Origin: Bordetella genomosp. 4
GTDB taxonomy: Bacteria > Pseudomonadota > Gammaproteobacteria > Burkholderiales > Burkholderiaceae_B
Direction: 5' to 3'
Assembly (NCBI RefSeq): GCF_002261185.1
Contig: NZ_NEVQ01000009.1
Location: 88,923-152,922 of the forward strand
Length of the DNA stretch: 64,000 bases
A program made the position numbers and the translations under genes. Below are positions 32,977 through 43,178 of the stretch, piece after piece. Within the stretch, counting starts at the first letter, position 1; the number at the start of each line of letters is the position of its first letter. The notes under the pieces were generated by a model. The model did not search any database, was not told the origin of the DNA, and saw nothing but the letters and a program-made list of their open reading frames with translations.

Positions 32977-33258
32977 TTAGGAATTTGTCAGAGGGGCTTG
33001 GGCGTCAAGCGCAAGCGCATGGATAGGATGAGGGATCAGGTCTTGCAAAAGATCATACACCAGACGATGCCGGGCAACAGGCGTCAAACCGGCAAAGCGC
33101 GAGGCCACGATACGTACATGGTAATGGCCTGCGCCACCCTGTGCACCCGCATGCCCGGCGTGCAGGTGCGAGTCGTCGCGGATGTCCAGTGCGGTCGGCT
33201 CCAGGGCAGCCAGGCGGGTGCGTATCAGCGCGATGCGGTCAGTGGTGTTGTCGGGCAT
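32977..33258 (-). CDS. bolA: BolA family protein
   Basis: A 93-residue protein with the BolA fold: N-terminal helix (IALIRTRLAAL), the HYHVRIVASRF strand and the helix motif FAGLTPVARHRLVYDLL. BolA proteins act with monothiol glutaredoxins in iron-sulfur cluster handling and stress responses. A loop rich in His and Gly (HLHAGHAGAQGGAGHYH) lies before the central strand. Located between yciB and the parvulin gene on the minus strand. Confidence 0.92.
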   Translation of the reverse strand: MPDNTTDRIALIRTRLAALEPTALDIRDDSHLHAGHAGAQGGAGHYHVRIVASRFAGLTPVARHRLVYDLLQDLIPHPIHALALDAQAPLTNS

Positions 33259-33362
33259 GAGTAAAACAATGAACGATGGGTAAAACGATCAAACCTTAAA
33301 TACAGAATACAAGCAGACGACTCAAACTGACGAAAATCGGACGATGAGTCCTCGCTTGAGCA

Positions 33363-33947
33363 TCAGTCTTTGCCTATTTCGCGTTGGGGATCGTTGGCCT
33401 CTGGTTGGCTGGGATGCTGCATGTGCTTGCTGAGCCACAGCGACTGGCCAATCACAAATACCAGCAGCAACCCCATCAGCCCGAAGACCTTGAAATTCAC
33501 CCATTGCGATTCCGTGAAATGGCCGGAAAACGCCACGTACAGATTAATGGCGCCGGCGGCCAGGAAAAACAAGGCCCAGCTCAGGTTGAGTTTGTCCCAG
33601 GCTGTATCGGAAAGTTCAATTTGAGTACCGAGCAGCCGGCGCATCAGATTGCGGCCGAACAGGAAACGAGAACCGAGCAGGGCGCCGCCAAACAACCAAT
33701 ACAGGACGGTGGGCTTCCATTTGATGAACACATCGCTGTGCAGCCACAAGGTCGCGCCGCCAAAAATCACGATGACCGACAGATTGATCCAATGTGTCAT
33801 TTCGATACGTTTGCCTGTTGCCCGTAACCAGACAAACTGGGCAACCGAGGCGGCGATCGCTACCGCTGTCGCGGTATAGATATCGGCAAATCGGTACGCG
33901 ATGAAGAAAAGAATCAGCGGAAACAGGTCAAACAGGAATTTCTTCAT
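33363..33947 (-). CDS. yciB: Inner membrane septation protein YciB / IspZ family
   Basis: A 194-residue membrane protein with five to six hydrophobic helices, starting [20 protein letters not shown], the typical family opening. The internal motif [19 protein letters not shown] is also typical. YciB-type proteins affect cell envelope synthesis and septation, with no known enzymatic activity. Its start overlaps the msrB stop (ATGA). A longer upstream frame only overlaps msrB and is not used. Confidence 0.93.
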   Translation of the reverse strand: MKKFLFDLFPLILFFIAYRFADIYTATAVAIAASVAQFVWLRATGKRIEMTHWINLSVIVIFGGATLWLHSDVFIKWKPTVLYWLFGGALLGSRFLFGRNLMRRLLGTQIELSDTAWDKLNLSWALFFLAAGAINLYVAFSGHFTESQWVNFKVFGLMGLLLVFVIGQSLWLSKHMQHPSQPEANDPQREIGKD

Positions 33948-34345
33948 TCGTTCTCGAGGGGTTCGAATTTGAGCGATACCGAGTTGATGCAATAACGCAG
34001 CCCGGTGGGCTCCGGTCCGTCGGGGAAGACATGGCCCAGATGGGAGTCGCAGATGTTGCACAGGACTTCGGTGCGCACCATGCCATGAGAGGTATCGCGT
34101 TCCTCGCGCACTCGCGCTGGGTCGATAGGCTCGAAATAGCTGGGCCAGCCGCAGCCGGCGTCGAATTTGGTGTCCGAGGCAAATAGCGGGGTGCCACAGC
34201 CGATGCAACGGTAAATGCCCAGCTGTGTGGTGTCCCAATAACGGCCCGTAAAGGCACGCTCGGTGCCCTTTTGGCGCGCGACCGCGTATTCTTGCGGCGT
34301 CAGTTGGGCGCGCCATTCCTCGTCGGTTTTACGTACTTTTTCCAT
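33944..34345 (-). CDS. msrB: Peptide-methionine (R)-S-oxide reductase
   Basis: A 133-residue methionine sulfoxide reductase B. Two Zn-binding CxxC pairs ([11 protein letters not shown] and [13 protein letters not shown]), the substrate pocket [11 protein letters not shown] and the catalytic cysteine in [11 protein letters not shown] are present. It repairs the R form of oxidised methionine in proteins. First gene of a four-gene minus-strand cluster with yciB, bolA and the parvulin gene, and divergent from bioM. Confidence 0.96.
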   Translation of the reverse strand: MEKVRKTDEEWRAQLTPQEYAVARQKGTERAFTGRYWDTTQLGIYRCIGCGTPLFASDTKFDAGCGWPSYFEPIDPARVREERDTSHGMVRTEVLCNICDSHLGHVFPDGPEPTGLRYCINSVSLKFEPLENE

Positions 34346-34410
34346 GTCACCTCTTGGAGCCCGGATGATTGAAATGGTTCAAGCATGGGGTTCGGGCATA
34401 ATTCCGCCCC

Positions 34411-35088
34411 ATGTTAATCGAGTTTGAACACGCCGTTGTTGCCACGCCGCATTCCCAGGCATTGCGGGGGGTGAGTTTGACCCTCGATCAGCGCCGGGTG
34501 GGCGTGGTCGGCCCGAATGGCGCCGGCAAGAGCACCTTTGCCAAGCTGCTCAATGGCCTGGTGTTGCCGACGGCCGGCCGGGTGACCCTTGATGGCCTGG
34601 ATACCCGGCACGATATCAAGGCGATTCGCCGTCAGGTGGGGTTCGTGTTTCAGAACCCCGAAAATCAAATCGTATACCCCATTGTGCGCGAGGACATGGC
34701 GTTTGGCCTGAAAGCGCAACGCCTGTCCGCAGACGAGTCGGCGCAGCGTATTCAAGCCAGCCTGGACGGCTTGGGAGTAGGGCACCTGGCGGATCGGGCG
34801 AGCCACACCTTATCCGGCGGCGAATGCCAATTGGTGGCGTTGGCATCGGTCCTGGTGATGCGGCCGGCCCTGGTGGTGTTTGACGAGCCTACGACGCAAC
34901 TGGATCTGCGCAATCGTAATCGGGTCGCCCGCGCGATTGCCGGGCTGGAGCAGCAAGCCGTCGTCGTCAGCCATGATCTGGAATTGCTGCAGGACTTCGA
35001 TCGTGTCCTGGTGGTCGTTGACGGCCAGATCGCCGCGGACGACAGTCCCGGCCCTGCATTGCGCTGGTATCGGGAGCACTGCGCGTGA
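34411..35088 (+). CDS. bioM: Biotin ECF transporter ATPase BioM
   Basis: A 225-residue ABC ATPase of energy-coupling factor type. Walker [18 protein letters not shown] begins near residue 33, the Q-loop is GFVFQNPENQIVYPIVREDMAFG (typical EcfA motif, given here in its parts GFVFQNPENQ and VREDMAFG), signature LSGGECQLVALASVL, and Walker B ALVVFDEPTTQLD. A CATAAT at 34397-34402 may be its -10 box, which would leave almost no leader. Overlaps bioN by four bases. Confidence 0.92.
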   Translation: MLIEFEHAVVATPHSQALRGVSLTLDQRRVGVVGPNGAGKSTFAKLLNGLVLPTAGRVTLDGLDTRHDIKAIRRQVGFVFQNPENQIVYPIVREDMAFGLKAQRLSADESAQRIQASLDGLGVGHLADRASHTLSGGECQLVALASVLVMRPALVVFDEPTTQLDLRNRNRVARAIAGLEQQAVVVSHDLELLQDFDRVLVVVDGQIAADDSPGPALRWYREHCA

Positions 35089-35684
35089 TGATCGAGCCCC
35101 TGTATATAAAGGGTGATCGCTGGCTGCATCGGCTGCCTGCCGGCTATAAATTGGCGGCGCTGGTGATCGCAGGCATCGGCCTGTTTTTGGTGCAGAATGT
35201 CTGGGGGCTGGCAGTTGCGTTCGCGGTGTCTTGCGTGCTGGTGTGGTCTACCGGCGTAGGCGCGGCGGCTTGCTGGCGTCAGGTACGTGGGCTGGTTTGG
35301 GTGCTGGTTGCCATTGGTGTGTTCGCCGTGGTGTTCCAGGGCTGGCTGTCTGCGGCTATCGTATTGCTGCGCATCGCAGCCTTGGTCGGGCTGGCTTTGG
35401 CGGTGACGCTGTCGACCAGGAGTTCGGACCTGATCGCCGTCTGCGAACGCGCTTTGTCCCCGCTGGACCGGCTAGGATGGGTGGACGCAGGAAAAGTAGC
35501 GCTTGCCTTGGCGTTGACCTTGCGTTTCGTGCCGGAAATCTGGCGGCATTATCAGGAAATCCGCGAGGCCCAGGCGGCACGCGGTTTGGCCCGACATCCT
35601 CTGGCATTGATGGTGCCGTTGGTGGTGCGGACATTGAAACGGGCCCAGCAAGTCGCTCAGGCCATTGATGCGCGTGGTGAATAG
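35085..35684 (+). CDS. bioN: Biotin ECF transporter transmembrane protein BioN
   Basis: A 199-residue EcfT-type membrane protein with about five helices. The C-terminal coupling region has the two conserved Ala-Arg-Gly motifs (QAARGLARHP and the terminal DARGE) that contact the ATPase. It joins the ATPase BioM to the substrate-binding BioY. The stop TAG shares one base with the GTG start of bioY, showing tight coupling. Confidence 0.9.
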   Translation: MMIEPLYIKGDRWLHRLPAGYKLAALVIAGIGLFLVQNVWGLAVAFAVSCVLVWSTGVGAAACWRQVRGLVWVLVAIGVFAVVFQGWLSAAIVLLRIAALVGLALAVTLSTRSSDLIAVCERALSPLDRLGWVDAGKVALALALTLRFVPEIWRHYQEIREAQAARGLARHPLALMVPLVVRTLKRAQQVAQAIDARGE

Positions 35685-36247
35685 TGAAAACCCAAGATAC
35701 CGTATTGATTGCGCTGTTCGCGGCATTGATTGTGGTGCTGAGTCTGGTGCCGCCTATCCCCCTGCCGGCTATTCCGGTGCCGGTGACCTTGCAGAGCCTG
35801 GGCGTGATGCTGACGGGAGCCATGTTGGGGCCGGTGCGCGGCGGGCTGGCTTGCTCGCTGTATTTGCTGCTGGCTGCGATCGGACTGCCCGTGCTGCCCG
35901 GCGGACGTGGCGGGCTGGGCGTGTTTTTCGGGCCGACTGGCGGCTTTCTGTTCGGCATGGCGCTGGGCGCCTTTGTGACAGGCTGGCTTGCGCGTAGCTG
36001 GGTCCGTGCCCCAGGCCAGAGCGTCAGGACCGTGCTGGCATATGGCCTGGCGTGCATCGCCGGCGGTATTGGCGCGGTGTATCTGATCGGCGTGCCGTGG
36101 CTCGCCTCAGTGACGCAGATGGGCTTGGGCAAAGCGATGATGGCGATGTTGGTCTTCATCCCCGGCGATCTGGTCAAAGTCGCCGTTGCCTCATGGGTGG
36201 CATGGCGCGTCGAACGCGTGTGGCCGATTCTGCGGGAATCCCCTTAA
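35684..36247 (+). CDS. bioY: Biotin transporter substrate-binding subunit BioY
   Basis: A 187-residue integral membrane protein with six helices. The motifs PIPLPAIPVPVTLQSLGVML, AAIGLPVLPGGRGGLG and FFGPTGGFLFG are diagnostic for BioY, the biotin-binding S-component. The start is GTG, overlapping the bioN stop. Biotin uptake fits with the biotin-dependent carboxylase encoded at 47820-50965. No biotin repressor site was recognised upstream. Confidence 0.94.
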   Translation: MKTQDTVLIALFAALIVVLSLVPPIPLPAIPVPVTLQSLGVMLTGAMLGPVRGGLACSLYLLLAAIGLPVLPGGRGGLGVFFGPTGGFLFGMALGAFVTGWLARSWVRAPGQSVRTVLAYGLACIAGGIGAVYLIGVPWLASVTQMGLGKAMMAMLVFIPGDLVKVAVASWVAWRVERVWPILRESP

Positions 36248-36509
36248 TGACGCCGTTCTCGGTCAGAGGCAACATTCGCTATTGTTGAATGCATTTGATT
36301 TTTGGCTTGCCCGGCTGGCCGTGTGAACGGACAGGAACAGTCTTCGCCAAGCGCGGCTGACCCGTCGGTCCCACGAGCGGCGGCAGGCTTCATGCGGAAT
36401 CACTTTTTCGCCGTCATGTTTGCACGCATCCGAAGGCGGACTAGGGAAGTCACGGGGTTTTATTTGAAGGCTATTTGATACACTTCTGGCTCAAATATTT
36501 GAATTTCTG

Positions 36510-36561
36510 TATAACATCAACCGGGCTCGTTTTCCCGCTTTCGGGGCCATAACAAGAGCCC
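36510..36561 (+). promoter_or_regulatory. Candidate promoter -10 and leader hairpin of the first Liv operon (gap 36248-36578)
   Basis: TATAAC at 36510-36515 is a good -10 box, with no strong -35. A predicted transcript would begin near a nested hairpin: outer GGGCTC (36523-36528) with GAGCCC (36556-36561), inner CCCG-CTTT-CGGG (36534-36545). It ends six bases before the ribosome binding site AGGAGA. It could stabilise the mRNA 5' end or sense translation. In the rest of the 331-base gap I see only AT-rich promoter-like sequence and no gene. Confidence 0.45.
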
Positions 36562-36578
36562 ACACAGGAGACAACAAC

Positions 36579-37745
36579 ATGACGCGCAAGTATTTCGGCT
36601 TGTCCGCGGCCGCCGCGGCTGTGGCGCTGAGCCTGCCGCTACTGGCCAGTGCCCAAGTCAAAGTGGGGGTCACCATCGCCAGCACAGGCCCCGCTGCATC
36701 GCTGGGGATCCCTGAGCGCAACACGGTAGCGTTGCTGCCCACCGAAGTCGCCGGTCAAAAAATCGAATGGATCGTGCTGGACGATGCGACCGACACGACT
36801 CAGGCCGTGAAAAACTCGCGCAAACTCGTGTCCGACGACAAGGTCGACGTGTTGGTGGGGACTTCCGTCACGCCCGGCTCCTTGGCCATGGTGGACGTTG
36901 CCGCCGAAGCCAAAGTCCCGATGATCAGTGTCGCTGCGAGCGCCAAGATCGTCGAGCCGGTGGATGACAAACGCCGCTGGGTGTTCAAGACGCCGCAAAA
37001 CGATGCATTGATGGCCAGCGCCTTGGCCGATGCCTTGGCCAAGTCCAAGGTGAAAACCTTGGGCTTCATCGGTTTTGCCGATGCCTACGGTGATGGTTGG
37101 CTGGCAGTGATGCGCGAGGCCGTCAAGGGCAAGGGCATCGAGATCACGGCGATCGAAAAATACGGCCGCACGGACACGAGCGTTACGGGCCAGGTGCTGA
37201 AATTGGTCAGCGCCAAGCCCGATGCGATTCTCATCGCAGGCGCCGGCACGCCTTCGGCGCTGCCGCAAAAAGAACTGCGCGCGCGCAATTACCAAGGCAC
37301 GATTTATCAAACGCACGGTGCGGCCAACAATGACGTGTTGCGCGTTTGCGGTGCAGATTGCGACGGCATGCTGCTGCCTGCAGGTCCATTGCTCGTCGCG
37401 GCGCAATTGCCTGACAGCAATCCGGTGAAAAAATCGGCCCTGGCCTACACCACGGCCTACGAAGGCAAATATGGCGCCGGTACCACCAATACCTTTGGCG
37501 GCCATATGTGGGACGCCGGTCAGTTGATTGTGGCGGCCTTGCCCCAGGCACTAAAGAGCGGCGCGAAACCCGGCACCCCGGAATTTCGTGCGGCGTTGCG
37601 CGATGCGCTGGAAGGCATCAAGAATCTGCCCGCCTCGCAAGGTGTGTTCAACATGAGCCCCACCGATCATGCCGGTTTTGACGAGCGCTCGCGCGTCATG
37701 GTCAAAGTCGAAAAAGGCAAGTGGGTGTACCAGCCCGACCTGTGA
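36579..37745 (+). CDS. Branched-chain amino acid type ABC transporter substrate-binding protein (system 1)
   Basis: A 388-residue periplasmic protein with a signal peptide (cleavage expected after LLASAQ) and the peripla-BP_6 fold of LivJ-like proteins (VKVGVTIASTGPAASLG, FKTPQNDALMASALADAL, FGGHMWDAGQLIVAALPQAL). AGGAGA precedes the ATG. It starts a four-gene operon with permease and ATPase genes. The ligand may be a branched amino acid or another carboxylate; such proteins are diverse and sequence alone does not settle it. Confidence 0.88.
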   Translation: MTRKYFGLSAAAAAVALSLPLLASAQVKVGVTIASTGPAASLGIPERNTVALLPTEVAGQKIEWIVLDDATDTTQAVKNSRKLVSDDKVDVLVGTSVTPGSLAMVDVAAEAKVPMISVAASAKIVEPVDDKRRWVFKTPQNDALMASALADALAKSKVKTLGFIGFADAYGDGWLAVMREAVKGKGIEITAIEKYGRTDTSVTGQVLKLVSAKPDAILIAGAGTPSALPQKELRARNYQGTIYQTHGAANNDVLRVCGADCDGMLLPAGPLLVAAQLPDSNPVKKSALAYTTAYEGKYGAGTTNTFGGHMWDAGQLIVAALPQALKSGAKPGTPEFRAALRDALEGIKNLPASQGVFNMSPTDHAGFDERSRVMVKVEKGKWVYQPDL

Positions 37746-37790
37746 GGCAGCCATCGCCGACGTGGCGCTGACGTCTGCTGGTTTTTCAAT

Positions 37791-37812
37791 ACACCGGCCT
37801 GAGGGCCGGTGT
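37791..37812 (+). terminator. GC-rich hairpin after the substrate-binding protein gene
   Basis: ACACCGGCC (37791-37799) and GGCCGGTGT (37804-37812) form a perfect 9-bp stem with a 4-base loop. No T-run follows, so it more likely acts as an mRNA-stabilising or partial stop signal that keeps the binding protein above the permease level, as is common in ABC transporter operons. Confidence 0.55.
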
Positions 37813-37896
37813 GTCATATCCGCGATAATCCACGTCAATCCTGATGACGTATCAGTGTCATCAGGCAGTCTTGTCAGAATCCCATAAGGCAGTTTC

Positions 37897-38934
37897 ATGG
37901 ATTTTTCAATTGCCCTCATCCTGTTGCAGGACGGTATCGTCAACGGTGCCATCTATGCATTGCTGGGTATGGCGCTGGTCCTGGTATTCACTGTGACGCG
38001 CGTCATCTTTATTCCTCAGGGCGAGTTCGTCGCGTTTGGCGCGTTGACCTTGGCCATGCTGGTCAATGGCCGCGTGCCGGGCACCGCCTATCTGTTGCCG
38101 TTGTTAGGCGCTGTGGTGCTTGTGCTGGAACTGGTGCGCGCTGTACGTACTGGCAGTTGGGCCGCGTTGCCCAAAGTCGTATTGACGTGTGTGATCCTGC
38201 CGCTGGCGTTGTTATGGTTGGCCTCGGCCTATGCCGCGCCGGATAACTCGCTGTGGCTGAATATGTTGCTCGCCTTGGTGCTGATCATTCCGATGGGTTC
38301 GATGATCTACCGCATTGTGTATCAGCCGTTGGCCGAGGCGTCGGTGTTGGTTCTATTGATTGTCTCCGTGGCGGTGCACTTTGCGCTGACGGGACTGGCC
38401 TTGGTGTTCTTTGGCGCAGAGGGATGGCGTACGCCGGCCTTTGTCAGCGGGCAGGTGAATCTTGGGCCTGCCACGTGGTCGGCACAAAGCCTCTTTGTCG
38501 TCGGGACTTGCGCGCTGTTGATTCTGGCGCTGTGGCTGTTCTTTGGCAAAACCCTGTATGGCCGTGCGTTGCGCGCGACGGCGGTGAATCGCCGCGGCGC
38601 GCGACTGGTCGGCATCAGCACAACGATGTCGGGCAGCTTGACCTTTACATTGGCGGTAGCGATCGGCGCCATGTCCGGCATGCTGATCGCACCGATCACG
38701 ACGGTGTACTACGACACGGGCTTTCTGATCGGCCTGAAAGGCTTTGTGGGCGCCATCATAGGCGGGTTGGCCAGCTATCCTCTGGCGGCCGCAGGCGCGG
38801 TGCTGGTGGGTGTGCTCGAGGCGTTTTCTTCATTTTGGGCCAGTGCCTACAAGGAAGTCATTGTGTTCACGCTGATCATTCCGGTGCTCGTGTGGCGATC
38901 GTTCAGCAGCCACCATACGGATGACGAGGAGTGA
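37897..38934 (+). CDS. livH: Branched-chain amino acid ABC transporter permease, LivH type (system 1)
   Basis: A 345-residue membrane protein with eight or more helices: [20 protein letters not shown] at the N-terminus and [21 protein letters not shown] near the C-terminus are typical of LivH. It is longer than E. coli LivH (308) because of an additional hydrophobic region at about residues 65-130. The stop is followed within six bases by the next gene. Confidence 0.9.
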   Translation: MDFSIALILLQDGIVNGAIYALLGMALVLVFTVTRVIFIPQGEFVAFGALTLAMLVNGRVPGTAYLLPLLGAVVLVLELVRAVRTGSWAALPKVVLTCVILPLALLWLASAYAAPDNSLWLNMLLALVLIIPMGSMIYRIVYQPLAEASVLVLLIVSVAVHFALTGLALVFFGAEGWRTPAFVSGQVNLGPATWSAQSLFVVGTCALLILALWLFFGKTLYGRALRATAVNRRGARLVGISTTMSGSLTFTLAVAIGAMSGMLIAPITTVYYDTGFLIGLKGFVGAIIGGLASYPLAAAGAVLVGVLEAFSSFWASAYKEVIVFTLIIPVLVWRSFSSHHTDDEE

Positions 38935-38939
38935 TCGCC

Positions 38940-40778
38940 ATGAGCAACCGTATTCTGTTAATCGCATTCATCGCCTTGGTGGCAATATTGCCCATGGTGC
39001 CTGCGACGCCCGAGTTCTGGATCACGCAGCTCAATTACATCGGGCTGGCCGCGATGGTGGCGCTGGGGCTGGTGTTGTTGACGGGCGTGGGCGGCTTGAC
39101 CTCGTTTGGCCAGGCAGCCTTTGTCGGGCTGGGGGCATACACCACGGCCGTGTTGACCAGTCATTACGACACTTCGCCGTGGCTGGCCTTGGTAGCTGGG
39201 CTCTTGTTCACCGCGGTCATCGCCTATTTGCTGGGCCTGATCACCTTGCGTCTGTCCGGCCACTATTTGCCATTGGGCACCATTGCCTGGGGCCTGTCGC
39301 TCTATTTCTTGTTCGGCAATCTGGACTGGCTAGGCAAGCATGACGGGATCGCGGGCCTGGAACCGATCAGCCTGTTCGGTTTTTCATTGGCCAATGGCCG
39401 TCATATTTACTACCTGATCTGGGTGTTCCTGCTGTTGTCGTTGTGGGCCACCAGCAACTTGCTCAGCTCCCGTCCGGGCCGCGCTATCCGTGCGCTGAAA
39501 AGCGGTGCGGGCATGGCCGAGTCGATGGGGGTAAACACCGGCGCATACAAGATCATTATCTTTGTATGGGCTGCCTTGCTGGCCTGCTTGTCGGGCTGGA
39601 TCTATGCGCACATGCAGCGCGCCGTCAGTCCCAGCCCGTTCGGCTTGAACTACGGTATCGAATACCTGTTCATGGCTGTCGTGGGCGGCGCGGGGCACGT
39701 CTGGGGCGCATTGGTGGGCTCCGCCGTGATTCTGGGTTTGAAAGACCAATTGCAGAATCTGCTGCCCAAGTTGCTGGACACCGATGCCAATTTCGAGCTC
39801 ATCGTTTTTGGCGTGTTGCTCATTTTGGTGCTGCAGTATGCCGCGAATGGCTTGTGGCCGATCTTGTCTGCGGGTTGGGCTCGTTTGACGGGCAGCGAGG
39901 GATCGCGTCGCCATCGGGCGCCGCCTCCCGACGCAGAGGCCTTGCCACATCGCGATCGTCCAGAACGCGGTGAGCTGGTGCTTGACGTAGAAGGCATACG
40001 CAAAGAGTTCGGCGGCCTGGTTGCGGTCAACGATATTTCGTTCAAAGTCCGTGCTGGCGAGATCGTGGGCCTGATCGGTCCGAACGGCGCGGGTAAAAGC
40101 ACGACCTTCAACTTGATCAGCGGCGTGTTGCCGGCGACGCGCGGCCAGGTTCGTTTTCTGGGCGAATCCATCAATGGCCGCAGCGCACGCGATATTGCGC
40201 GCCGTGGCGTTGGACGTACCTTTCAGCACGTGCAGCTTTTGCCGGGGATGTCCGTGCTCGAAAACGTCGCGCTGGGTGCGCACATGCGTGCGGATGTCGG
40301 TGTTGTGGCGGGGGCGTTGCATGCAGACCGGGCCAAGGAAGCCCGCTTGTTGCACGAGGCTGCCACGCAACTCAAGCGCGTAGGCTTGGGCGATTATCTG
40401 TACGAGCAGGCGGGCAACCTGGCTTTGGGTCAACAACGCATTCTGGAAATCGCGCGCGCGTTGGCGAGCGATCCGATCTTGCTGTTGTTGGACGAGCCTG
40501 CGGCCGGCTTGCGCTACAAGGAAAAGCAGGAATTGGCACAAGTCCTTGAGCAATTGCGTGCCGAGGGCATGAGTATTTTGCTGGTCGAGCACGATATGGA
40601 TTTTGTGATGCGGTTGACCAATCATCTGGTTGTCATGGACTTTGGCACCAAGTTGGCCGAGGGCGTCCCGGCGGAGGTTCAGCAGAATCCTGCGGTGCTG
40701 GAAGCCTATCTGGGCGGAATCGACGATGATCTGCCCGAAGCCGATCAAGGCGCACCGGTAACGGGGAGTGTGCAATGA
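38940..40778 (+). CDS. livMG: Fused permease-ATPase of a branched-chain amino acid ABC transporter, LivM-LivG (system 1)
   Basis: A 612-residue protein. Residues 1-310 are a LivM-type permease with about ten helices ([21 protein letters not shown]). After a charged linker, residues about 340-600 are a LivG-type ATPase: Walker [31 protein letters not shown] as signature, Walker [24 protein letters not shown] precedes the ATG at 38940; a GTG at 38931 is less well placed. Such fusions occur in related genera. The other Liv system in this window has separate proteins. Confidence 0.9.
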   Translation: MSNRILLIAFIALVAILPMVPATPEFWITQLNYIGLAAMVALGLVLLTGVGGLTSFGQAAFVGLGAYTTAVLTSHYDTSPWLALVAGLLFTAVIAYLLGLITLRLSGHYLPLGTIAWGLSLYFLFGNLDWLGKHDGIAGLEPISLFGFSLANGRHIYYLIWVFLLLSLWATSNLLSSRPGRAIRALKSGAGMAESMGVNTGAYKIIIFVWAALLACLSGWIYAHMQRAVSPSPFGLNYGIEYLFMAVVGGAGHVWGALVGSAVILGLKDQLQNLLPKLLDTDANFELIVFGVLLILVLQYAANGLWPILSAGWARLTGSEGSRRHRAPPPDAEALPHRDRPERGELVLDVEGIRKEFGGLVAVNDISFKVRAGEIVGLIGPNGAGKSTTFNLISGVLPATRGQVRFLGESINGRSARDIARRGVGRTFQHVQLLPGMSVLENVALGAHMRADVGVVAGALHADRAKEARLLHEAATQLKRVGLGDYLYEQAGNLALGQQRILEIARALASDPILLLLDEPAAGLRYKEKQELAQVLEQLRAEGMSILLVEHDMDFVMRLTNHLVVMDFGTKLAEGVPAEVQQNPAVLEAYLGGIDDDLPEADQGAPVTGSVQ

Positions 40779-41542
40779 CGCAAGCTCAAAATGTGATCCT
40801 CGATGTGCGGGGGCTCAGCGCTCGCTATGGCAAAGTCGGTGCGTTGAACGAGGCCTCATTGACGGTGGCTCCTGGCAGCATCGTGACGGTGATTGGCGCG
40901 AACGGTGCGGGCAAATCCACGTTGTTGAATGCGATGATGGGGGCTTTGCCGACGACGGGGCACGCTTCAGGTGCAGTGCATTATGCCGGGGCGGATGTGT
41001 CCGGGTGGGGTGTGGAGCGCCGTGTTGGGGCGGGCATGTCGCTGGTGCCCGAACGTCGCGAATTGTTTGGGAGCATGTCGGTCGAGGACAATCTCTTGCT
41101 GGGAGGCTTTCGCCGTTATCGTGCGCGCGAAAGCGGTTGGCGAGATGCGCTGGAAGAAGTGTTTACCTTATTCCCCCGGTTGAAAGAGCGCCGTCGTCAG
41201 GAGGCGGGTACGCTTTCGGGCGGTGAGCGGCAGATGCTGGCTGTAGGGCGGGCGTTGATGGCTAAACCCCGTTTGCTGATGCTGGATGAGCCTAGCCTGG
41301 GATTGGCGCCTCGCATTGTTCGCGAGATTTTTCACATCATTGCGCGTTTGCGTGAGACAGGTGTGGCGATTTTGCTGGTCGAGCAGAATGCGCGGGCGGC
41401 GTTGCAGGTGGCTGATTATGGGTATGTGCTGGAGACAGGTGAAGTGATCTTGCACGGGCCGGCGCGGGAGTTGGCGGGGAATCCGCGGGTGATTGAGAGT
41501 TATCTTGGACTGGGGAAGGGGGCGGCTGACGGGGGGGAGTGA
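40775..41542 (+). CDS. livF: Branched-chain amino acid ABC transporter ATPase, LivF type (system 1)
   Basis: A 255-residue ATPase. Walker [19 protein letters not shown], signature [16 protein letters not shown], Walker [15 protein letters not shown] and the switch His region [11 protein letters not shown] are present. It is the second ATPase of the transporter, coupled to the fused gene by an ATGA overlap. Repeat copy 3 begins directly at its stop codon. Confidence 0.92.
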   Translation: MTQAQNVILDVRGLSARYGKVGALNEASLTVAPGSIVTVIGANGAGKSTLLNAMMGALPTTGHASGAVHYAGADVSGWGVERRVGAGMSLVPERRELFGSMSVEDNLLLGGFRRYRARESGWRDALEEVFTLFPRLKERRRQEAGTLSGGERQMLAVGRALMAKPRLLMLDEPSLGLAPRIVREIFHIIARLRETGVAILLVEQNARAALQVADYGYVLETGEVILHGPARELAGNPRVIESYLGLGKGAADGGE

Positions 41543-42417
41543 GTTCTGATGGTCGTCGAGCCGAGGCAATCGGCCCGGCCGGGCTTCACAAAGTCGGTCC
41601 GGCGCGCGGGCGCCGGACACCGTGTTCGCTCACCTCGTCCGCGCCTGCGCGCTCCCTACGGTGTCCGCTCCACTCGACTTTGAGGCGCCCGGCCGGGCCG
41701 ATTGCCTCGGCTCGACTGGCAGCAATTAGAGCTCTCTGCATCGCAGGCACGACTTTCTTGCTTGGCGTTTTTTTGCAGCCGCATTGGTAAAGAGAAAGAT
41801 CTTACGGTGCTGCTTTCGGCGGCCGCCCTGCGCGCCCACCTCAAGCGTTCGGTCCGGGCATGCGACGGGGTGGCGTGGTGCCTGATTGGAAGATCTGCTT
41901 GGCCGCGAGTGAGGCTTGCGGCGATGATGCGTAGCGCGGGTTTTCTGCCGGCGTATGCGTAGCATACCCGTGCTCTGGATCAGAGTTCATGCGCGGACGT
42001 GATTTGCGCTCACTATGATGGCATTACAACGAGTGCCATGCGTGGCATTACGTCAATGTGACTCGAGAGATCTTTTGTCGAGTAACGGTGCCACAGCCTC
42101 TGCATGCAGATTCCGAACGCGATGACCGGGTGTGCAGGGCACCCGGTCATCGCAGCCCTGCAAGATCTTTCTCTTCACCCAGGCTGACGCAGAAAAATGC
42201 CAAGCAAGAAAGCCGTGCCAGCGATGTGATGAGCTTGAGTTACTGCGAGTCGATGCGGGGCAGTGGCTGCGTGGGGGCGCCTCGTGGTCGAGTGGAGCGG
42301 ACACCGTAGGGAGCGCGAAGGCGCGGACGAGGTGAGCGAACACGGTGTCCGGCGCGCAGGGCGCCGGACCGACCACGTGAAGCCCCCACGCAGCCACTGC
42401 CCCGCATCGACGTCCAT
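41543..42417. repeat. Compound inverted structured repeat, copy 3 (fills the gap 41543-42443)
   Basis: Same layout as copies 1 and 2, between convergent livF and the IclR gene. The left hairpin is 41555-41584 with 41687-41716, the right hairpin 42249-42278 with 42382-42411, both perfect 30 bp. The right inner stem is CGTGGTC (42283-42289) with GACCACG (42371-42377), a matched change from CGTGGCC/GGCCACG in copies 1 and 2. The apical loop of the right unit reads CTTC instead of CTGC while its stem is unchanged. No convincing reading frame. Confidence 0.9.
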
Positions 42418-42443
42418 AAGCACTCCACACACTCCAGCCCACT

Positions 42444-43163
42444 TCACCCTTTACCAGCCGGCCATCTCCCTCCGAGTGCCTGCGTCGCCGCCGCAGCAGC
42501 CTGATTGGCCAGCCGCGACATTTTTTTGATGGCTGCCGGCGTAAAGCGCTCTTTCGGCCCGGATAACGAGATCGCCCCGCACATTTCTCCGTCTGGCCCG
42601 AACACCGGGCAGGCCACGGCCGCGCAATTCGGATCCCGTTCGCCCATGGAGATGAGCGTCAGCTCGGACGGTGGCAGCGTCTGGCGCTTGACCAGATAGG
42701 TCGTCAACAATCGGCCTGCTGCCCCTTTGTCCAGCGGCAGCAGGTCTCCCACGCGAATACGATCCAGTGTGGAGTGATGCGAGTCTACGCGTAACAGGCA
42801 CACGCGCGACTGCGTATCGTGGTAGGCATGGAACGATGCGCTTTCCGTGCCTTGGTCGACCAACTGCTGCAATAGCGGCTGGACGGCCTCGGCGAGACGA
42901 TAGGTGGCCTCATAGGCGCGTCCCAGGCGATGGGCATAGGTGCCCAACGCGTAGCGGCCGTCCGCACGGCGTACGACCAATGCTGATTTTTCGAGCGAGG
43001 CGATCAGCCGCAGCAATGTGCTCTTGTAGAACCCTGTGGCCCGCGAGAGGTCGGCCAGGCTGATGGCCTCCGTCCGCTGCGCGATGGCGTCGACGATGGA
43101 CAGGGCACGTTCGACGGCGGCGACGCCGTCGGAGGAGGGTTCAGGTTGCGAGCTGCGGTTCAT
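42444..43163 (-). CDS. IclR family transcriptional regulator
   Basis: A 239-residue regulator. An N-terminal winged helix-turn-helix (AVERALSIVDAIAQ, SLADLSRATGFYKSTLLRLI) is followed by the IclR effector domain (SRVCLLRVDSHH, GAAGRLLTTYL, CPVFGPDGEMCGAISLSGP). It is the last gene of the minus-strand trio with a dehydrogenase and an aldehyde dehydrogenase, 15 bases after the former. The palindromes at 45682 and 56103-56140 are plausible binding sites, which would make it the regulator of the whole cluster and of itself. Confidence 0.92.
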   Translation of the reverse strand: MNRSSQPEPSSDGVAAVERALSIVDAIAQRTEAISLADLSRATGFYKSTLLRLIASLEKSALVVRRADGRYALGTYAHRLGRAYEATYRLAEAVQPLLQQLVDQGTESASFHAYHDTQSRVCLLRVDSHHSTLDRIRVGDLLPLDKGAAGRLLTTYLVKRQTLPPSELTLISMGERDPNCAAVACPVFGPDGEMCGAISLSGPKERFTPAAIKKMSRLANQAAAAATQALGGRWPAGKG

Positions 43164-43178
43164 TGGTCGGGCAAGAAG

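Noticed and set aside
34346..34410. Biotin repressor or BioR operator before bioM
   Set aside because: No palindrome of the known type was found in the short msrB-bioM gap.
37791..37812. Classic Rho-independent terminator after the first Liv receptor gene
   Set aside because: The stem is perfect, but no T-run follows; it is listed only as a hairpin with low terminator confidence.
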